From Nonomuraea candida (lineage in GTDB: Bacteria; Actinomycetota; Actinomycetes; Streptosporangiales; Streptosporangiaceae), in assembly GCF_000725485.1 (NCBI RefSeq), contig NZ_JOAG01000020.1:1-64000 (forward strand): DNA of 64,000 nt. Direction: 5' to 3'. The position numbers and the translations under genes were made by a program. Below are positions 8,578 to 17,445 of the stretch, piece by piece. The notes beneath the pieces are model-generated. The model was not told where the DNA came from. It searched no databases and was given only the letters and a program-made list of their open reading frames with translations. Positions within the stretch are counted from its first letter, which is position 1; each line of letters opens with the position of its first letter.

Positions 8578-8997
8578 GCTGCGCAGTCCAGCACGGGACT
8601 TGGCCGGTTGGCCGTCTCTGACATCGCCGGATCCTGCGTCCGTGACGGAGCGTGACTTCGTCCACACAGCCAGGTGCAGGGCCGTCGGTCCGTCGAGTCG
8701 GGGCACCCCAACCGGGCGGGGGGTTGGACCCGGGACGGGTCCGGGAGCCCAGTAGACAACGGAATTCCGCGCTCGCCGCCGACGAGACGGGTCCGGTCCG
8801 AAGGGTTTCCGGGCCCTCTTCCCGCTCCCGTGCTTTCAGGACCGCCATCGCGCCGGGTGGTCCCGTTCCGTCTACGGGATCACCCTGCCGCCTCTTCCCA
8901 AGTTTCGATCTTCGGGCGGTGTGCCGACCTGAGCGCGGCCGGGGGGCGGTAGCGTTTTCGCAAGCAATGCGTTGCGAAGTGGCGAGGAGACCCCGGA

Positions 8998-10917
8998 GTG
9001 GTTCACGACAAAACGGGCCTGGCGTCCGCGCCCGGGCCCGATGCGGGCCGGTCGGGCGGGGCAGGCGTGCCCGGTGAGCCGCCGTCCGACGGCGGCGGCC
9101 CACCGCAGAGCGGCGCCGCCGCACCCGAGGCGTCCCCCGCTGTCTCCGCCGGGGTCGCGGCGCCGCCGCAGCCGCAGGGACCGGTGGCCGAGGACGTCGA
9201 GCCGCCGGAGGCCGGGCCCGAGAGGGCCGCGCGGCCGGCGGCCGGGGCCGCCGTGCCGCCGCAGCCGCAGGGGCCGGAGCGGCCGGAGGTGAGGTCCGAG
9301 GGGTCCGAGCCGCCGCAGGTCGCGGGCGTGACCGGTGCGGCGGGGCGCGGCGGGCGATGGGCGCTCGTGGCGCGGGCCGTCGCGGGCGTGCTCGGCGGGC
9401 TGGCGCTCTACACCGCGTTCCCGCCGCTCGACTGGTGGTGGTGCGCGCCGCTGGGCATCGGGCTCATCGCCGGGTCGCTGCACGGCACCCGCCCCAGGCG
9501 GGCCGCCTGGCTCGGGTTCCTGTCCGCCGTGGTGTTCCTGGTGCCCACCCTCGCCTGGGTCCGCACCATCGGCGACGACGTCTGGGCCATGCTGGTCGTC
9601 ACCGAGAGCCTCTTCTACGCCGCCATGGCCGCCCTGGCCGCGCTCGTGTTCCGGCTGCCGCTCTGGCCCCTGTGGTTCGGCGGGCTGTGGGTGCTCATGG
9701 AGTGGGCCCGCAGCCTGGTGCCCATCGGCGGGTTCCCCTGGGCGCGCGCCGCCTTCAGCCAGGGCGAGTCGCTCTTCACGCCGTACGCCGCGCTGGGCGG
9801 CGCGCCGCTGGTGTCGTTCGCCGTCGTGCTGTCCGGCGCGTCGCTGGCCCAGGCGGTGCTGACCGTGCTGACCAGGCGGGCCGGCGGGCGGGCCGGGCGG
9901 GCCGGGGTGGCGGCCGGGCGGGCCGCCGTCGTGGCCAGGGCCGTGCCGGCGGCGGTGGCGCTGGCCGTGCCGCTGCTGGGGTCGGCCGTGCCCGGGCAGG
10001 GCGACGAGGGCCGCACGGTCAACGTCGGCATCGTGCAGGGCAACGTGCCCGGCCGGGGCATGTACGCCCTCGGCGACGAGCCCGCCGTCGTCCTGCGCAA
10101 CCACGCCAACGAGACCAAACGGCTGGCCCAGGCCGTACGCGACGGCAAGCTCCCCAAGCCCGACATCGTCGTCCTGCCGGAGAACTCCACCGACATCGAC
10201 CCCTACCGCGACGAGTACGCCCGCCGGATCATCCACGACTCCGTGCAGGACGTCGGGGTGCCCACCCTGGTCGGGGCCGTGGTCGCGATCGGCGCCGAGG
10301 AGCGCGCCACCCGCAGCCTCGTGTGGGACCCGGTCACCGGGGCCGGCGACTACTACGACAAGCAGCGGCTGGTGCCGTTCGGGGAGTACACCCCGTTCAA
10401 GGAGATCGTGCTGGCGCTGTGGGAGCGGGCCGGCCTGGTCGGCAGGCAGTCCGTGCCGGGCGACAAGCCCGGCGACCTCAAGATGGGCCCGGTCACCGTC
10501 GGCGCGGTCAACTGCTACGAGGTCGCCTACGACGACACCGTGCGCGAGACCGTGCGCGCCGGCGGCACGCCGCTGGTCGTGCAGACCAACAACGCCTCCT
10601 ACGCCCTGTCCAACCTCCCGTCCCAGCAGCTGGCCATGTCGAAGCTGCGCGCCGTCGAGCACAACAGGGCCGTCGTCACCGCCGCTACGACCGGGATCTC
10701 CGCATATGTCACACCTGACGGTAAGGTCTCCTGGCAGACCCGCGAGCTTGTCGCTGACATGAACGTGGTCAAGGTGCCCGTACGCACGAAGGAGACGATC
10801 GCCACCAAGGTGGGCGCGATTCCCGAATGGGCATTGATGGTGATGGGAGCGGCGGCCGCCGGAGTCGCCGCATGGCGTGGCAGGCGGCGCGGCGATCGGA
10901 TGAGGAACGACGGATGA
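8998..10917 (+). CDS. lnt: Apolipoprotein N-acyltransferase
   Basis: Lnt transfers the third acyl chain to the N-terminal cysteine of lipoproteins at the outer face of the membrane. Of 639 residues, the first 120 are a Pro/Ala-rich cytoplasmic extension with a repeated PPQPQGP motif. Several membrane helices follow (about 125-330), then a nitrilase-like catalytic domain. The E-K-C triad is visible: E395 in [10 protein letters not shown]455 in [13 protein letters not shown] and C506 in [12 protein letters not shown] last helix near 615 precedes a basic tail. The start is a GTG. Its stop overlaps the next gene's start (ATGA), so translational coupling to the polyprenol mannosyltransferase is likely; in mycobacteria the two activities are fused. 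Confidence 0.93.
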   Translation: MVHDKTGLASAPGPDAGRSGGAGVPGEPPSDGGGPPQSGAAAPEASPAVSAGVAAPPQPQGPVAEDVEPPEAGPERAARPAAGAAVPPQPQGPERPEVRSEGSEPPQVAGVTGAAGRGGRWALVARAVAGVLGGLALYTAFPPLDWWWCAPLGIGLIAGSLHGTRPRRAAWLGFLSAVVFLVPTLAWVRTIGDDVWAMLVVTESLFYAAMAALAALVFRLPLWPLWFGGLWVLMEWARSLVPIGGFPWARAAFSQGESLFTPYAALGGAPLVSFAVVLSGASLAQAVLTVLTRRAGGRAGRAGVAAGRAAVVARAVPAAVALAVPLLGSAVPGQGDEGRTVNVGIVQGNVPGRGMYALGDEPAVVLRNHANETKRLAQAVRDGKLPKPDIVVLPENSTDIDPYRDEYARRIIHDSVQDVGVPTLVGAVVAIGAEERATRSLVWDPVTGAGDYYDKQRLVPFGEYTPFKEIVLALWERAGLVGRQSVPGDKPGDLKMGPVTVGAVNCYEVAYDDTVRETVRAGGTPLVVQTNNASYALSNLPSQQLAMSKLRAVEHNRAVVTAATTGISAYVTPDGKVSWQTRELVADMNVVKVPVRTKETIATKVGAIPEWALMVMGAAAAGVAAWRGRRRGDRMRNDG

Positions 10918-11663
10918 TGGAGACTCTCGGCCGGGTGCTCGTCGTCGTACCGACCTACAACGAGCGTGACAACCTGGCGGCGATCGTCGAGCGGGTGCGC
11001 GCGGCCGTGCCGGACGCGCACGTGCTGGTGGCCGACGACAACAGCCCCGACGGCACCGGCGAGGTCGCCGACGGGCTCGCCGCCGGCGACGACCACGTGC
11101 ACGTGCTGCACCGGCCGGGCAAGCAGGGGCTCGGCGCCGCCTACATCGCCGGGTTCCGCTGGGGGCTCGACGCGGGCTACGACGTCCTGGTCGAGATGGA
11201 CGCCGACGGCTCCCACCAGCCCGAGGAGCTGCCCAAGCTGCTGGAGGCGCTGGCCGACGGCGCCGACCTGGCGATCGGCTCGCGCTACGTGCCCGGCGGC
11301 AAGGTCGTCAACTGGCCGCAGCGGCGCGAGCTGCTGTCCAAGGGCGCCAACGTCTACACGCGGGTGATGCTGGGCCTGCCCGTACGCGACGCCACCGCCG
11401 GCTTCCGCGCCTACCGGGCCGCCACGCTGGAGAAGGTGGGCCTGTCCGGGGTGGAGTCGCAGGGCTACTGCTTCCAGGTCGACCTGACCCTGCGCACCGC
11501 CCGGCACGGGCTTCGGGTGGTGGAGGTGCCCATCACGTTCGTGGAGCGGACGGTGGGCAAGAGCAAGATGAGCGGCAAGGTGATGTCCGAGGCGCTGTGG
11601 CGGATCGGGCTGTGGGGCGTCACAGGGCTGCCCAAGCGCCTCAGGGGCCCGGACCGCCACTGA
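10914..11663 (+). CDS. ppm1: Polyprenol-phosphate mannose synthase (GT2)
   Basis: This 249-residue GT-A fold glycosyltransferase makes polyprenyl-phosphate-mannose from GDP-mannose, the donor for protein O-mannosylation and lipoglycans. Family motifs are [19 protein letters not shown] at the N terminus, [15 protein letters not shown] (nucleotide binding), [10 protein letters not shown], the metal-binding [14 protein letters not shown], and [10 protein letters not shown]. No C-terminal membrane anchor is present, so membrane contact probably depends on Lnt, as in the mycobacterial Lnt-Ppm1 arrangement. I chose the ATG at 10914 that overlaps the lnt stop; a longer reading from 10827 lies wholly within lnt. 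Confidence 0.93.
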   Translation: MMETLGRVLVVVPTYNERDNLAAIVERVRAAVPDAHVLVADDNSPDGTGEVADGLAAGDDHVHVLHRPGKQGLGAAYIAGFRWGLDAGYDVLVEMDADGSHQPEELPKLLEALADGADLAIGSRYVPGGKVVNWPQRRELLSKGANVYTRVMLGLPVRDATAGFRAYRAATLEKVGLSGVESQGYCFQVDLTLRTARHGLRVVEVPITFVERTVGKSKMSGKVMSEALWRIGLWGVTGLPKRLRGPDRH

Positions 11664-11831
11664 CCGCGTACCGCCAGGGGCCCGCGCCCGCCGATGCGGG
11701 GGCGGTGCGGGCGGGCGGCAGGGCCGTTCGGGCGGGGTCAGGGGTGTCCCTGATTTGCCGCCGGGGCGGAACGCGGGGCGGGTTCCGGGCGTTATGTCTG
11801 CTGTAACGCGCGTGTGCGAATCGAGGAAACG

Positions 11832-12353
11832 ATGCGGCTGCTGCTGTTCCTGGCCTTCCTGCTCATCCCCGTCCTGGAGATCTGGCTGCTCATCCAGGTC
11901 GGGTCGGTGATCGGCGGGCCCGCCACCGTCGCCCTGCTCATCGCCGACAGCCTGCTGGGCGCCTGGCTGGTGCGCCGCGAGGGGCGCCGGGCCTGGCGGG
12001 CGTTGCAGGGGGCGTTGCAGTCGGGCCGCATGCCCGAGCGGGAGCTGGCCGACGGCGGCATCATCCTGGTGGGCGGCACCCTGTTGCTGACGCCGGGGTT
12101 CTTCTCCGACATCTTCGGGTTCCTGTGCCTGCTGCCGTTCACCCGGCCGATGATGCGCCGGCTGGGCGCGTGGATCTTCGAGCGGCGGATCAAGAAGATG
12201 GCCGCCGCCTCGCCGTACGCGAACCTCTTCCCGCCGGCGGCCGGCGGCTTCCCCGGCACGGACGCGGCGTACGGCGGCGGCCGGGCGGAGGCGCCGCAGG
12301 GCGGCAAGGTGGTGCACGGCGAGGTCATCAGGGAGGACCGCGACCCCTCCTGA
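11832..12353 (+). CDS. fxsA: FxsA family membrane protein
   Basis: The protein has 173 residues with two or three N-terminal membrane helices. It begins MRLLLFLAFLLIPVLEIWLL, followed by IQVGSVIGGPATVALLIADS, the FxsA pattern LLGAWLVRREGRRAW, and GGTLLLTPGFFSDIFGFL. The cytoplasmic C terminus is basic and then Gly/Ala-rich. E. coli FxsA suppresses F-exclusion of phage T7; its role in actinobacteria is unknown. A GAGGAAA ribosome-binding site precedes the ATG. The gene is separated from ppm1 by 168 bp with no recognisable feature, and converges on rbpA through a shared terminator. Confidence 0.88.
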   Translation: MRLLLFLAFLLIPVLEIWLLIQVGSVIGGPATVALLIADSLLGAWLVRREGRRAWRALQGALQSGRMPERELADGGIILVGGTLLLTPGFFSDIFGFLCLLPFTRPMMRRLGAWIFERRIKKMAAASPYANLFPPAAGGFPGTDAAYGGGRAEAPQGGKVVHGEVIREDRDPS

Positions 12354-12485
12354 CCGGGCCCGCCCGCCACCGCGACCGGTGGTGGCGCGCCTGCCACGCC
12401 GGCTCCTGGCGGCCCGCCTGTCGCGAGCCCGCAGCGGCCGGCCGGCGTGGTGCAGCAGCAGCAGGCGGTGTGGTCACAGCAAGAA

Positions 12486-12516
12486 GAACCCCCCGGGCGC
12501 TCGGCCCGGGGGGTTC
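12486..12516. terminator. Hairpin terminator between convergent fxsA and rbpA
   Basis: A perfect stem pairs GAACCCCCCGGGC (12486-12498) with its complement at 12504-12516 around a 5-nt loop. Its position between two convergent genes suggests bidirectional use. Confidence 0.85.
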
Positions 12517-12531
12517 CACCGTGAGAGGAGG

Positions 12532-12876
12532 TCAGGCGCTCTTACGACGCTGTGCCCGCAGTACCGCGAGCCGCTCGTTGAGCACCTCCTCAAGATCCTC
12601 TATGGACCGCCGCTCCAGAAGCATGTCCCAGTGTGTCCGTGGGGGCTTGGTCTTCTTCGACTCCGGCTGCTCGCCGTCCACGCGCACCGCCGTAGCACCG
12701 CACATGCGGCACTCCCAGGTCGCGGGGATTTCAGCCTCGGCGGCAAGCGGAACCTCGAAGCGATGGCCCTTGGGACAGGTGTAGGACACCTCCTGGCGTG
12801 GGGCCAGATCCGTGTTACGGTCGTTCTCGTAGCTGGTTGCCCCGAGCCGGGTGCCACGAAGCGCGCGCTCGCCCAT
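12532..12876 (-). CDS. rbpA: RNA polymerase-binding protein RbpA
   Basis: RbpA binds the primary sigma factor and stabilises the open promoter complex in actinobacteria. The 114-residue product has the family order: an N-terminal tail, a zinc-binding core with C34/H38 (SYTCPKGHRFEVP) and C56/C59 (WECRMCGATAV), then the basic linker and sigma-interaction region (THWDMLLERRSIEDLEEVL). An AGGAGG ribosome-binding site (complement of 12886-12891) lies 9 bp before the ATG, which excludes the longer upstream reading. A SigR-type promoter sits about 60-80 bp upstream, suggesting induction by thiol-oxidative stress as for S. coelicolor rbpA. Confidence 0.96.
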   Translation of the reverse strand: MGERALRGTRLGATSYENDRNTDLAPRQEVSYTCPKGHRFEVPLAAEAEIPATWECRMCGATAVRVDGEQPESKKTKPPRTHWDMLLERRSIEDLEEVLNERLAVLRAQRRKSA

Positions 12877-12933
12877 GTTTAAATGCCTCCTACAGGGCCC
12901 CCTTGCGTGGGGGGTCTGTCTCCCACGGTGTCT

Positions 12934-12959
12934 AACGCTTGGTACCGTGATGGGATTCC
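12934..12959 (-). promoter_or_regulatory. SigR-type (thiol-stress) promoter of rbpA
   Basis: On the minus strand GGAAT (12959-12955) and GTT (12936-12934) are separated by exactly 18 bp, matching the SigR consensus GGAAT-N18-GTT. The position fits rbpA, a known SigR target in Streptomyces. Confidence 0.75.
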
Positions 12960-13086
12960 CAGTCGCGGGGTGATCCAATCGCGCTGGAGGCCTCGGTTCT
13001 TCATATGATCGTCGATCAGGCGTCCGTACTGCGGTTACGCCGGAGCCGGAGAGCAACCCGGCCACGCGAAGATCGGCCGGCGCTGC

Positions 13087-13710
13087 TCAGGGGAGCCTGA
13101 TGAGGCGGCGTTCGACGGCCGCGGTGACGGCGGCGGTGCGCGTGTCCACGCCGAGTTTGCCGTAGATGTGCACCAGATGGGTCTTCACCGTCGCCTCCGT
13201 GATGAAGAGCCGCTTGGCGATCTCCCGGTTGCCCGCGCCGCTCGCCAGCAGCTCCAGGATCTCCACCTCGCGCGCGCTCAGCGCCGGGCCGGGGTCGCGC
13301 AGCCGCCGCACCATCCTGGTCGCCACACTGGCCGACAGCACGGTCTGGCCCGCCGCCGCGGTGCGGATGCCCTGGAACAGCTCCTCCGGCGGGCACACCT
13401 TGAGCAGGTAGCCGATGGCCCCGGCGTCGATGGCGCGCATGACGTCGGCGTCGCTCTCGTACGTCGTCAGCACCAGGACCTGGGGCGGCGCCGGCAGCCC
13501 CCGGACGCGCCGGGTGGCCTCCACGCCGTCCATGCCGTCGCCGAGCTGCAGATCCATGAGCACGACGTCCGGCTCGCACGCCGCGATCGCGCGCAGCGCC
13601 TCCTCCCCGCCGGCGGCCTCGCCGACGATCTCCATGTCGTCCTCGCCGCCGAGCAGCGCCACCAGGCCCGCCCGGACCACCGGATGGTCGTCCACCAGGA
13701 ACAGCCTCAT
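13087..13710 (-). CDS. NarL/LuxR-type response regulator, SenR-like
   Basis: The 207-residue protein has a receiver domain (MRLFLVDDHPVVRAGLVALL; phospho-acceptor D53 in VVLMDLQLGD; conserved T and K in VLTTYES and YLLKVCPPEEL) and a C-terminal LuxR helix-turn-helix (LSAREVEILELLASGAGNRE, then EATVKTHLVHIYGKLG). It overlaps the histidine kinase gene by 4 bp (ATGA), so the pair is translated together. With the kinase and the divergent HbpS-like gene it matches the SenS-SenR-HbpS arrangement described in Streptomyces reticuli, where SenR controls redox-defence genes. Orthology is inferred from gene order and domain types. Confidence 0.85.
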   Translation of the reverse strand: MRLFLVDDHPVVRAGLVALLGGEDDMEIVGEAAGGEEALRAIAACEPDVVLMDLQLGDGMDGVEATRRVRGLPAPPQVLVLTTYESDADVMRAIDAGAIGYLLKVCPPEELFQGIRTAAAGQTVLSASVATRMVRRLRDPGPALSAREVEILELLASGAGNREIAKRLFITEATVKTHLVHIYGKLGVDTRTAAVTAAVERRLIRLP

Positions 13711-15176
13711 CGCGTGCCCACCTCGTTCCGCTCCCGCGGGGCGGGAGACCGCTCGTGGCGCGGTCCCGTGGGGACCCTGGCCGCGACGGCCGTGCCCTCG
13801 CCGAGCGCGCTCTCCACCACCAGGACGCCGCCCACCGCGGCCAGCCGGTCGCGCATCGCCCGCAGCCCGTACCCGCGTCCGGGGGCGGGGGAGGGGCGGT
13901 CGAACCCCGCGCCGTCGTCGAAGACGTCCAGCGTGACCTCGTCGTCCAGATAGGACAGCGTCACGGTGGCGGTCGCGGGGCCGGCGTGGTCGCGTACGTT
14001 GGCCAGCGCCCCCTGGGCGACCCGGAGCAGCGCCGCCTGCACGTCCGCCGCCAGCGGGTACGCCTCGCCCACCGCCCTGAAGCGCACCCGGGGCCCGCCG
14101 TCGCCGCCCGCGCCCGTGTTCGCGCCCGTGTTCGCGCCCGTGTGCGTGTCCGTGTGCGTGTTCGCGCCCGTGTGCGTGTTCGCGTCCGCGCAGAGGCGGG
14201 ACAGTGCCTCGGGGAGGGAGGCGTCCACCAGGCCGGGAGGCTGGAGGCCGCGGACGAACCGGCGGGCCTCGTCGAGGTTCTCCGCGGCCGCCGCGGCGGC
14301 CCGCCGCACGTGGGAGCGGGCGAGCGCGGGGTCGGAGTCCCATCCCCGGCCGGCGGCCTGGAGGAGGATGCCCATGCTGGTCAGCCCCTGCGCCAGCGTG
14401 TCGTGGATCTCCCTGGCCAGCCGCTCCCGCTCCTCCAGGACCCCGGTACGGTGCCGCGACTCCGCCAGCGTCTCCCTGGCGTTGATCAGGTCGTCGATGA
14501 GCAGTTGCCGGGCGGCGCTCTCGCGCTGGAGCTCGCCGAAGACCACGGCCGTCATGGAGGCGATGCCGATCGGCGCGAGGATCAGGCTGAGGTCGATCTC
14601 CTGGGCGATCTTGAGCTGGGCCGCGATCACGACCAGGGTGAGCGCGGCGGCGGCCACGGCGACGCCGCGCGCGTCCAGCAGCCGCAGGCACAGGAAGAGC
14701 AGGGGGACCGCGCACCAGCTGAACGACGGCGCGAGCACCACCAGCCCGAGCCAGATCGCCACCACACAGCCGAGCCAGACGACCCGCCCGCGCCCGGGCC
14801 GGATGGGCCGCCCGCGCCCGAGTCGTCCGTCTCCGGGCCGGGCAAGCCGCCCCTCCCTGGGCCGCCCGCGCCCGAGTCGTCCGTCTCCGGGCCGGGCAAG
14901 CCGCCCCTCCCTGGGCCGCCCGTCTCCGGGTCGCCCGTCTCCGGGTCGCCCGTGTCCTGTCCGGGGGAGTCGCCCGTGCCCGGGCCGTCCGTCCCCGAGG
15001 CGGTCCCAGAAGACGATGCCGGCCGCGTACACCGTGGCGAGCAGGCCGCAGACGGCCAGGGACGTCACCGTCTGCGGCCCCATGCCGTGCCGGGACACCA
15101 GTCTCAGGGCCGAGGCGGCGAGCAGGACGTAGAACCCCACGTGCATGGCCCAGTTGAGCCAGATGCGCTCCCTCAT
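13707..15176 (-). CDS. Sensor histidine kinase (HisKA_3), SenS-like
   Basis: This 489-residue membrane kinase has two membrane helices before residue 58 and further helices between about 131 and 215. The dimerisation/phospho-acceptor helix carries H258 in ERLAREIHDTLAQGLTSMGI, and the ATPase domain is near 375-470 (DHAGPATATVTLSYLDD, VFDDGAGFD, GYGLRAMRDRLAAVGG). Two simple-sequence inserts disrupt the usual spacing: residues 61-130 are Gly/Arg/Pro/Asp repeats (18-residue unit) between membrane segments, and residues 331-357 are Thr/His/Asn/Ala repeats between the DHp and ATPase domains. The partner regulator follows with a 4-bp overlap. A secreted HbpS-like protein is encoded divergently 199 bp away. 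Confidence 0.85.
   Translation of the reverse strand: MRERIWLNWAMHVGFYVLLAASALRLVSRHGMGPQTVTSLAVCGLLATVYAAGIVFWDRLGDGRPGHGRLPRTGHGRPGDGRPGDGRPREGRLARPGDGRLGRGRPREGRLARPGDGRLGRGRPIRPGRGRVVWLGCVVAIWLGLVVLAPSFSWCAVPLLFLCLRLLDARGVAVAAAALTLVVIAAQLKIAQEIDLSLILAPIGIASMTAVVFGELQRESAARQLLIDDLINARETLAESRHRTGVLEERERLAREIHDTLAQGLTSMGILLQAAGRGWDSDPALARSHVRRAAAAAAENLDEARRFVRGLQPPGLVDASLPEALSRLCADANTHTGANTHTDTHTGANTGANTGAGGDGGPRVRFRAVGEAYPLAADVQAALLRVAQGALANVRDHAGPATATVTLSYLDDEVTLDVFDDGAGFDRPSPAPGRGYGLRAMRDRLAAVGGVLVVESALGEGTAVAARVPTGPRHERSPAPRERNEVGTR
14107..14190. repeat. Short-unit in-frame repeat inside the histidine kinase gene
   Basis: Irregular tandem repeats of a GTTCGCGCCCGTGT-like unit. On the coding strand they read as Asn-Thr-Gly-Ala and Asn-Thr-His-Thr units between the DHp and ATPase domains. 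Confidence 0.8.
14805..14955. repeat. 54-bp in-frame tandem repeat inside the histidine kinase gene
   Basis: Units start at 14805, 14859 and (partial) 14913, each opening GGGCCGCCCG. The first two copies are essentially identical. The 54-bp period equals 18 codons, so the copy number can change without shifting the kinase frame. Confidence 0.88.
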
Positions 15177-15375
15177 CGTCCTCCCTGTCCGTTTCTGTCC
15201 CGACTTTATGCGCTGGTGGGAGAGCGACGGGCTCGGGCGGCCGCGCGTCAACCGATCGGTTGATCGCAGGCTCAACCTCTTGACGGCGGGGGATCGTTCG
15301 TGTGCGCGATGGCGGGGCGCGGCGTGGCTGAGAGGCTTCGAAAGCCCGATTCGCCCCTGACGACCTGGAGAGACA

Positions 15376-16044
15376 ATGAACGGCCCCGCCCGTACCCGTG
15401 CCCCCCGTACCTCTCGTGCCCGTACCTCTCGCGCCCGTGCCCGCCTGATCGCGGCCGGCTCCGGCCTCGCCATCGTGGCCACCACCCTCGGCGCGGCCTT
15501 CGGCGCCACCGCCGCCCAGGCCGCGCCCGCCCGGCTGTCCGCCCCGGCTGCTGTGTCCGCCGCGTCGGCCGGGTCCGTGCCGGCTCCCGCGTCCGTCAGG
15601 GGTGCGGCGGTTCAGGACGGGGAGGCGGTCGTGCAGACCGGGGTGCTCTCCGCCGACGCCGCCCTGCGGATCGCCGACGCCGCGATGCGCGAGGCCGGCA
15701 AGCGGAAGCAGCGCGTCACCGTCGTGATCGTCGACCGGTCCGGGGCGACCAGGCTGGTGGTGAAGGGCGACGGCGCGGGCCCGCAGACCGAGGAGTCGGC
15801 CAGGCGCAAGGCGTTCACCGCCGTCTCCTTCGGCAGAACGACCGGCGAGCTGGGCAAGGGCCTGACGGGTGACGGTCCGACCATCGCCGACATCCCGGGT
15901 ACCCTCTTCCTCGGCGGCGGGGTTCCCGTCGCCTCCGGTGGCGCCCCGATCGCGGGCATCGGCGTCGGCGGGGCGCCCAGCGGCGACATCGACGAGGCCA
16001 TCGCCCAGGCCGGCCTCAAGGCGGTCGCCGGCCGGCTCCGATGA
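15376..16044 (+). CDS. Secreted HbpS/GlcG-family (DUF336) protein
   Basis: The 222-residue exported protein has an Arg-rich n-region, a hydrophobic core (LIAAGSGLAIVATTLGAAFG) and a likely signal peptidase site after AAQA near residue 52. The mature part is a GlcG/HbpS domain (ALRIADAAMREAG; VTVVIVDRSGATRLVVKGDG; ARRKAFTAVSFGRTTGELG; GGVPVASGGAPIAGIGVGG). HbpS of Streptomyces reticuli is an extracellular haem-binding protein that modulates the SenS kinase. This gene is divergent from a SenS-like/SenR-like pair, which supports that role, although the haem ligand residue cannot be confirmed by eye. A GGAGAG ribosome-binding site precedes the ATG. The stop overlaps the ankyrin gene start. Confidence 0.82.
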   Translation: MNGPARTRAPRTSRARTSRARARLIAAGSGLAIVATTLGAAFGATAAQAAPARLSAPAAVSAASAGSVPAPASVRGAAVQDGEAVVQTGVLSADAALRIADAAMREAGKRKQRVTVVIVDRSGATRLVVKGDGAGPQTEESARRKAFTAVSFGRTTGELGKGLTGDGPTIADIPGTLFLGGGVPVASGGAPIAGIGVGGAPSGDIDEAIAQAGLKAVAGRLR

Positions 16045-16811
16045 CCGAGCGGCCGAGGCGCCGGGCCGTCCTGGGCGCCGTGTTCGGCTCGGTGGCCGGC
16101 GCCGTGCTGCGTGCGGCGGGCGGATCCGTGCTGCGCCCGGTGGCCGGATCGGTCGCCGGGACGGTGGCCGGCTCGGTGCTCGCCGCCTGTGGCGGCCCGA
16201 GGGTGAGAGGAGAGGCTGTGCTCAACGAAGAGCTGCTGGCGAGCGCCGCGCGAGGTGACGCCGCCGCCGTCAGGGACGCGCTCGGCGCGGGGGCGGACGT
16301 CGAGGCCCGTGACGGGCAACGGCGTACCGCTCTGCTGCTCGCCGCGGCGGCCGACCATGTCGAGGTCGCCAGGGTGCTGGTCGCGGCCGGGGCGGACGTC
16401 AACGCCCAGGACACCCGGCGGGACACCCCCTGGCTGGTGACCGGGGTCACGGGGAGCGTCGAGATGCTCAGGGCCCTCCTGCCCGCCGGGCCCGACCTGA
16501 CCCTGCGCAACCGGTACGGAGGCGTCTCCCTCATCCCGGCCTGCGAGCGCGGCCACGTGGACTACGTCCGCGAGGTGCTGAAGACCGGCATCGACGTCGA
16601 CCACGTCAACGACCTCGGCTGGACCGGGCTGCTGGAGGCCGTCATCCTCGGGGACGGCGGCCGGCCGTACCAGGAGATCGTCCGGCTGCTCATCGACGCG
16701 GGGGCCGACGTCGACCTCGCCGACCGCGACGGCGTCACCCCGCTCGCCCACGCCATCGCCAAGGGTCAGGCCGAGGTCGCCGGCCTCCTGCGCGCCGCCG
16801 GCGCCCACTGA
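16041..16811 (+). CDS. Ankyrin-repeat lipoprotein
   Basis: The 256-residue product begins with a twin-arginine-like basic segment (ERPRRRAV) and a Gly/Ala/Val hydrophobic region ending in a lipobox LAAC with the lipidated cysteine at residue 50. The mature part is five to six ankyrin repeats (LASAARGDAAAVRDALGAGA; DVEARDGQRRTALLLAAAA; VARVLVAAGADVNAQDT; VRLLIDAGADVDLADRDGVT). It overlaps the HbpS-like gene by 4 bp (ATGA), so translational coupling is likely. Ankyrin proteins accompany catalases in some bacteria and are linked there to peroxide defence, which would suit the redox-sensing context; that link is inference. Confidence 0.82.
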   Translation: MTERPRRRAVLGAVFGSVAGAVLRAAGGSVLRPVAGSVAGTVAGSVLAACGGPRVRGEAVLNEELLASAARGDAAAVRDALGAGADVEARDGQRRTALLLAAAADHVEVARVLVAAGADVNAQDTRRDTPWLVTGVTGSVEMLRALLPAGPDLTLRNRYGGVSLIPACERGHVDYVREVLKTGIDVDHVNDLGWTGLLEAVILGDGGRPYQEIVRLLIDAGADVDLADRDGVTPLAHAIAKGQAEVAGLLRAAGAH

Positions 16812-16873
16812 CCCACCTCCGGCTCCCCGGATCGGTCCCGTGGGGAGGTGCGCCCGGCTTCCCGGTACGGGGC

Positions 16874-17230
16874 TCAGAGGAGGCGGGGCTCGCCGGAGCC
16901 GGGGACGAGGAGGCCGGTCTCGTAGGCCAGGACGACGAGCTGGGAGCGGTCGCGGGCGCCCAGCTTGGTCAGCAGGCGGCCCACGTCGCTGCACGCGCCG
17001 CGCACGGCGCCAGCGAACGCTCGGCCACCTCGGGGGCGTCGCGCAGCGACTCCCTGGCCACGTCCGGGTGCAGCGAGATCACCGAGACGGTGTGCGCCAT
17101 CAGGTCGTGCAGATCCCTGGCGATGCGCAGGCGCTCCTGCTCCACCCGCCGCGCCGCCTCCCGCTCGCGCTCCAGCCGCGCGGCGTGGGCCTGTCTGGCC
17201 AGCTCGGCCCGCCAACCGCGACGGACCCGG
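16874..17230 (-). pseudogene. Chimeric remnant of a histidine kinase and a NarL-type regulator
   Basis: Two pieces of a two-component operon are joined in different frames. The upstream piece (about 17230-16990) encodes the phospho-acceptor helix of a HisKA_3 kinase (QERLRIARDLHDLMAHTVSV, with RVEQ before it). The downstream piece (about 16985-16874) encodes the end of a response-regulator helix-turn-helix (VGRLLTKLGARDRSQLVVLA, then YETGLLVPG). The kinase ATPase domain, the whole receiver domain and most of the helix-turn-helix are missing. A deletion of well over 1 kb explains this; a misassembly would look the same. No functional product is expected. Confidence 0.7.
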
Positions 17231-17445
17231 CCCACGCTAGGAGCCGGGCTCCCGGCCGGTCGTCCGCCTCGACGCCCGATCGGGGCACGCGTCTCGACGT
17301 ACGCGACGGCCGCCGGCGTCCTCGTCTCGACCGGCTCCGTGCCGCCGGTGGCTCCCGTGCGGAAGCGGTCTTGACGGGTCGGAGGGGATCGTCGACACTC
17401 GCGAAATGTCACCGAGCACATAGCGCCGGAGGGCTCGGTACGGAA

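Noticed and set aside
6007..8706. 899-codon open frame on the minus strand opposite helD
   Set aside because: Composition is that of a GC-rich antisense shadow (Ala/Gly/Arg/His-rich, no domain); the plus strand holds clear helicase motifs.
8652..9077. 141-codon ORF upstream of lnt
   Set aside because: Arg/Pro/Gly-rich with no ribosome-binding site or motif, and it overlaps the lnt start.
14107..14955. CRISPR array suggested by regular repeats
   Set aside because: Repeats are contiguous without unique spacers, are in frame with a histidine kinase, and no cas gene is present.
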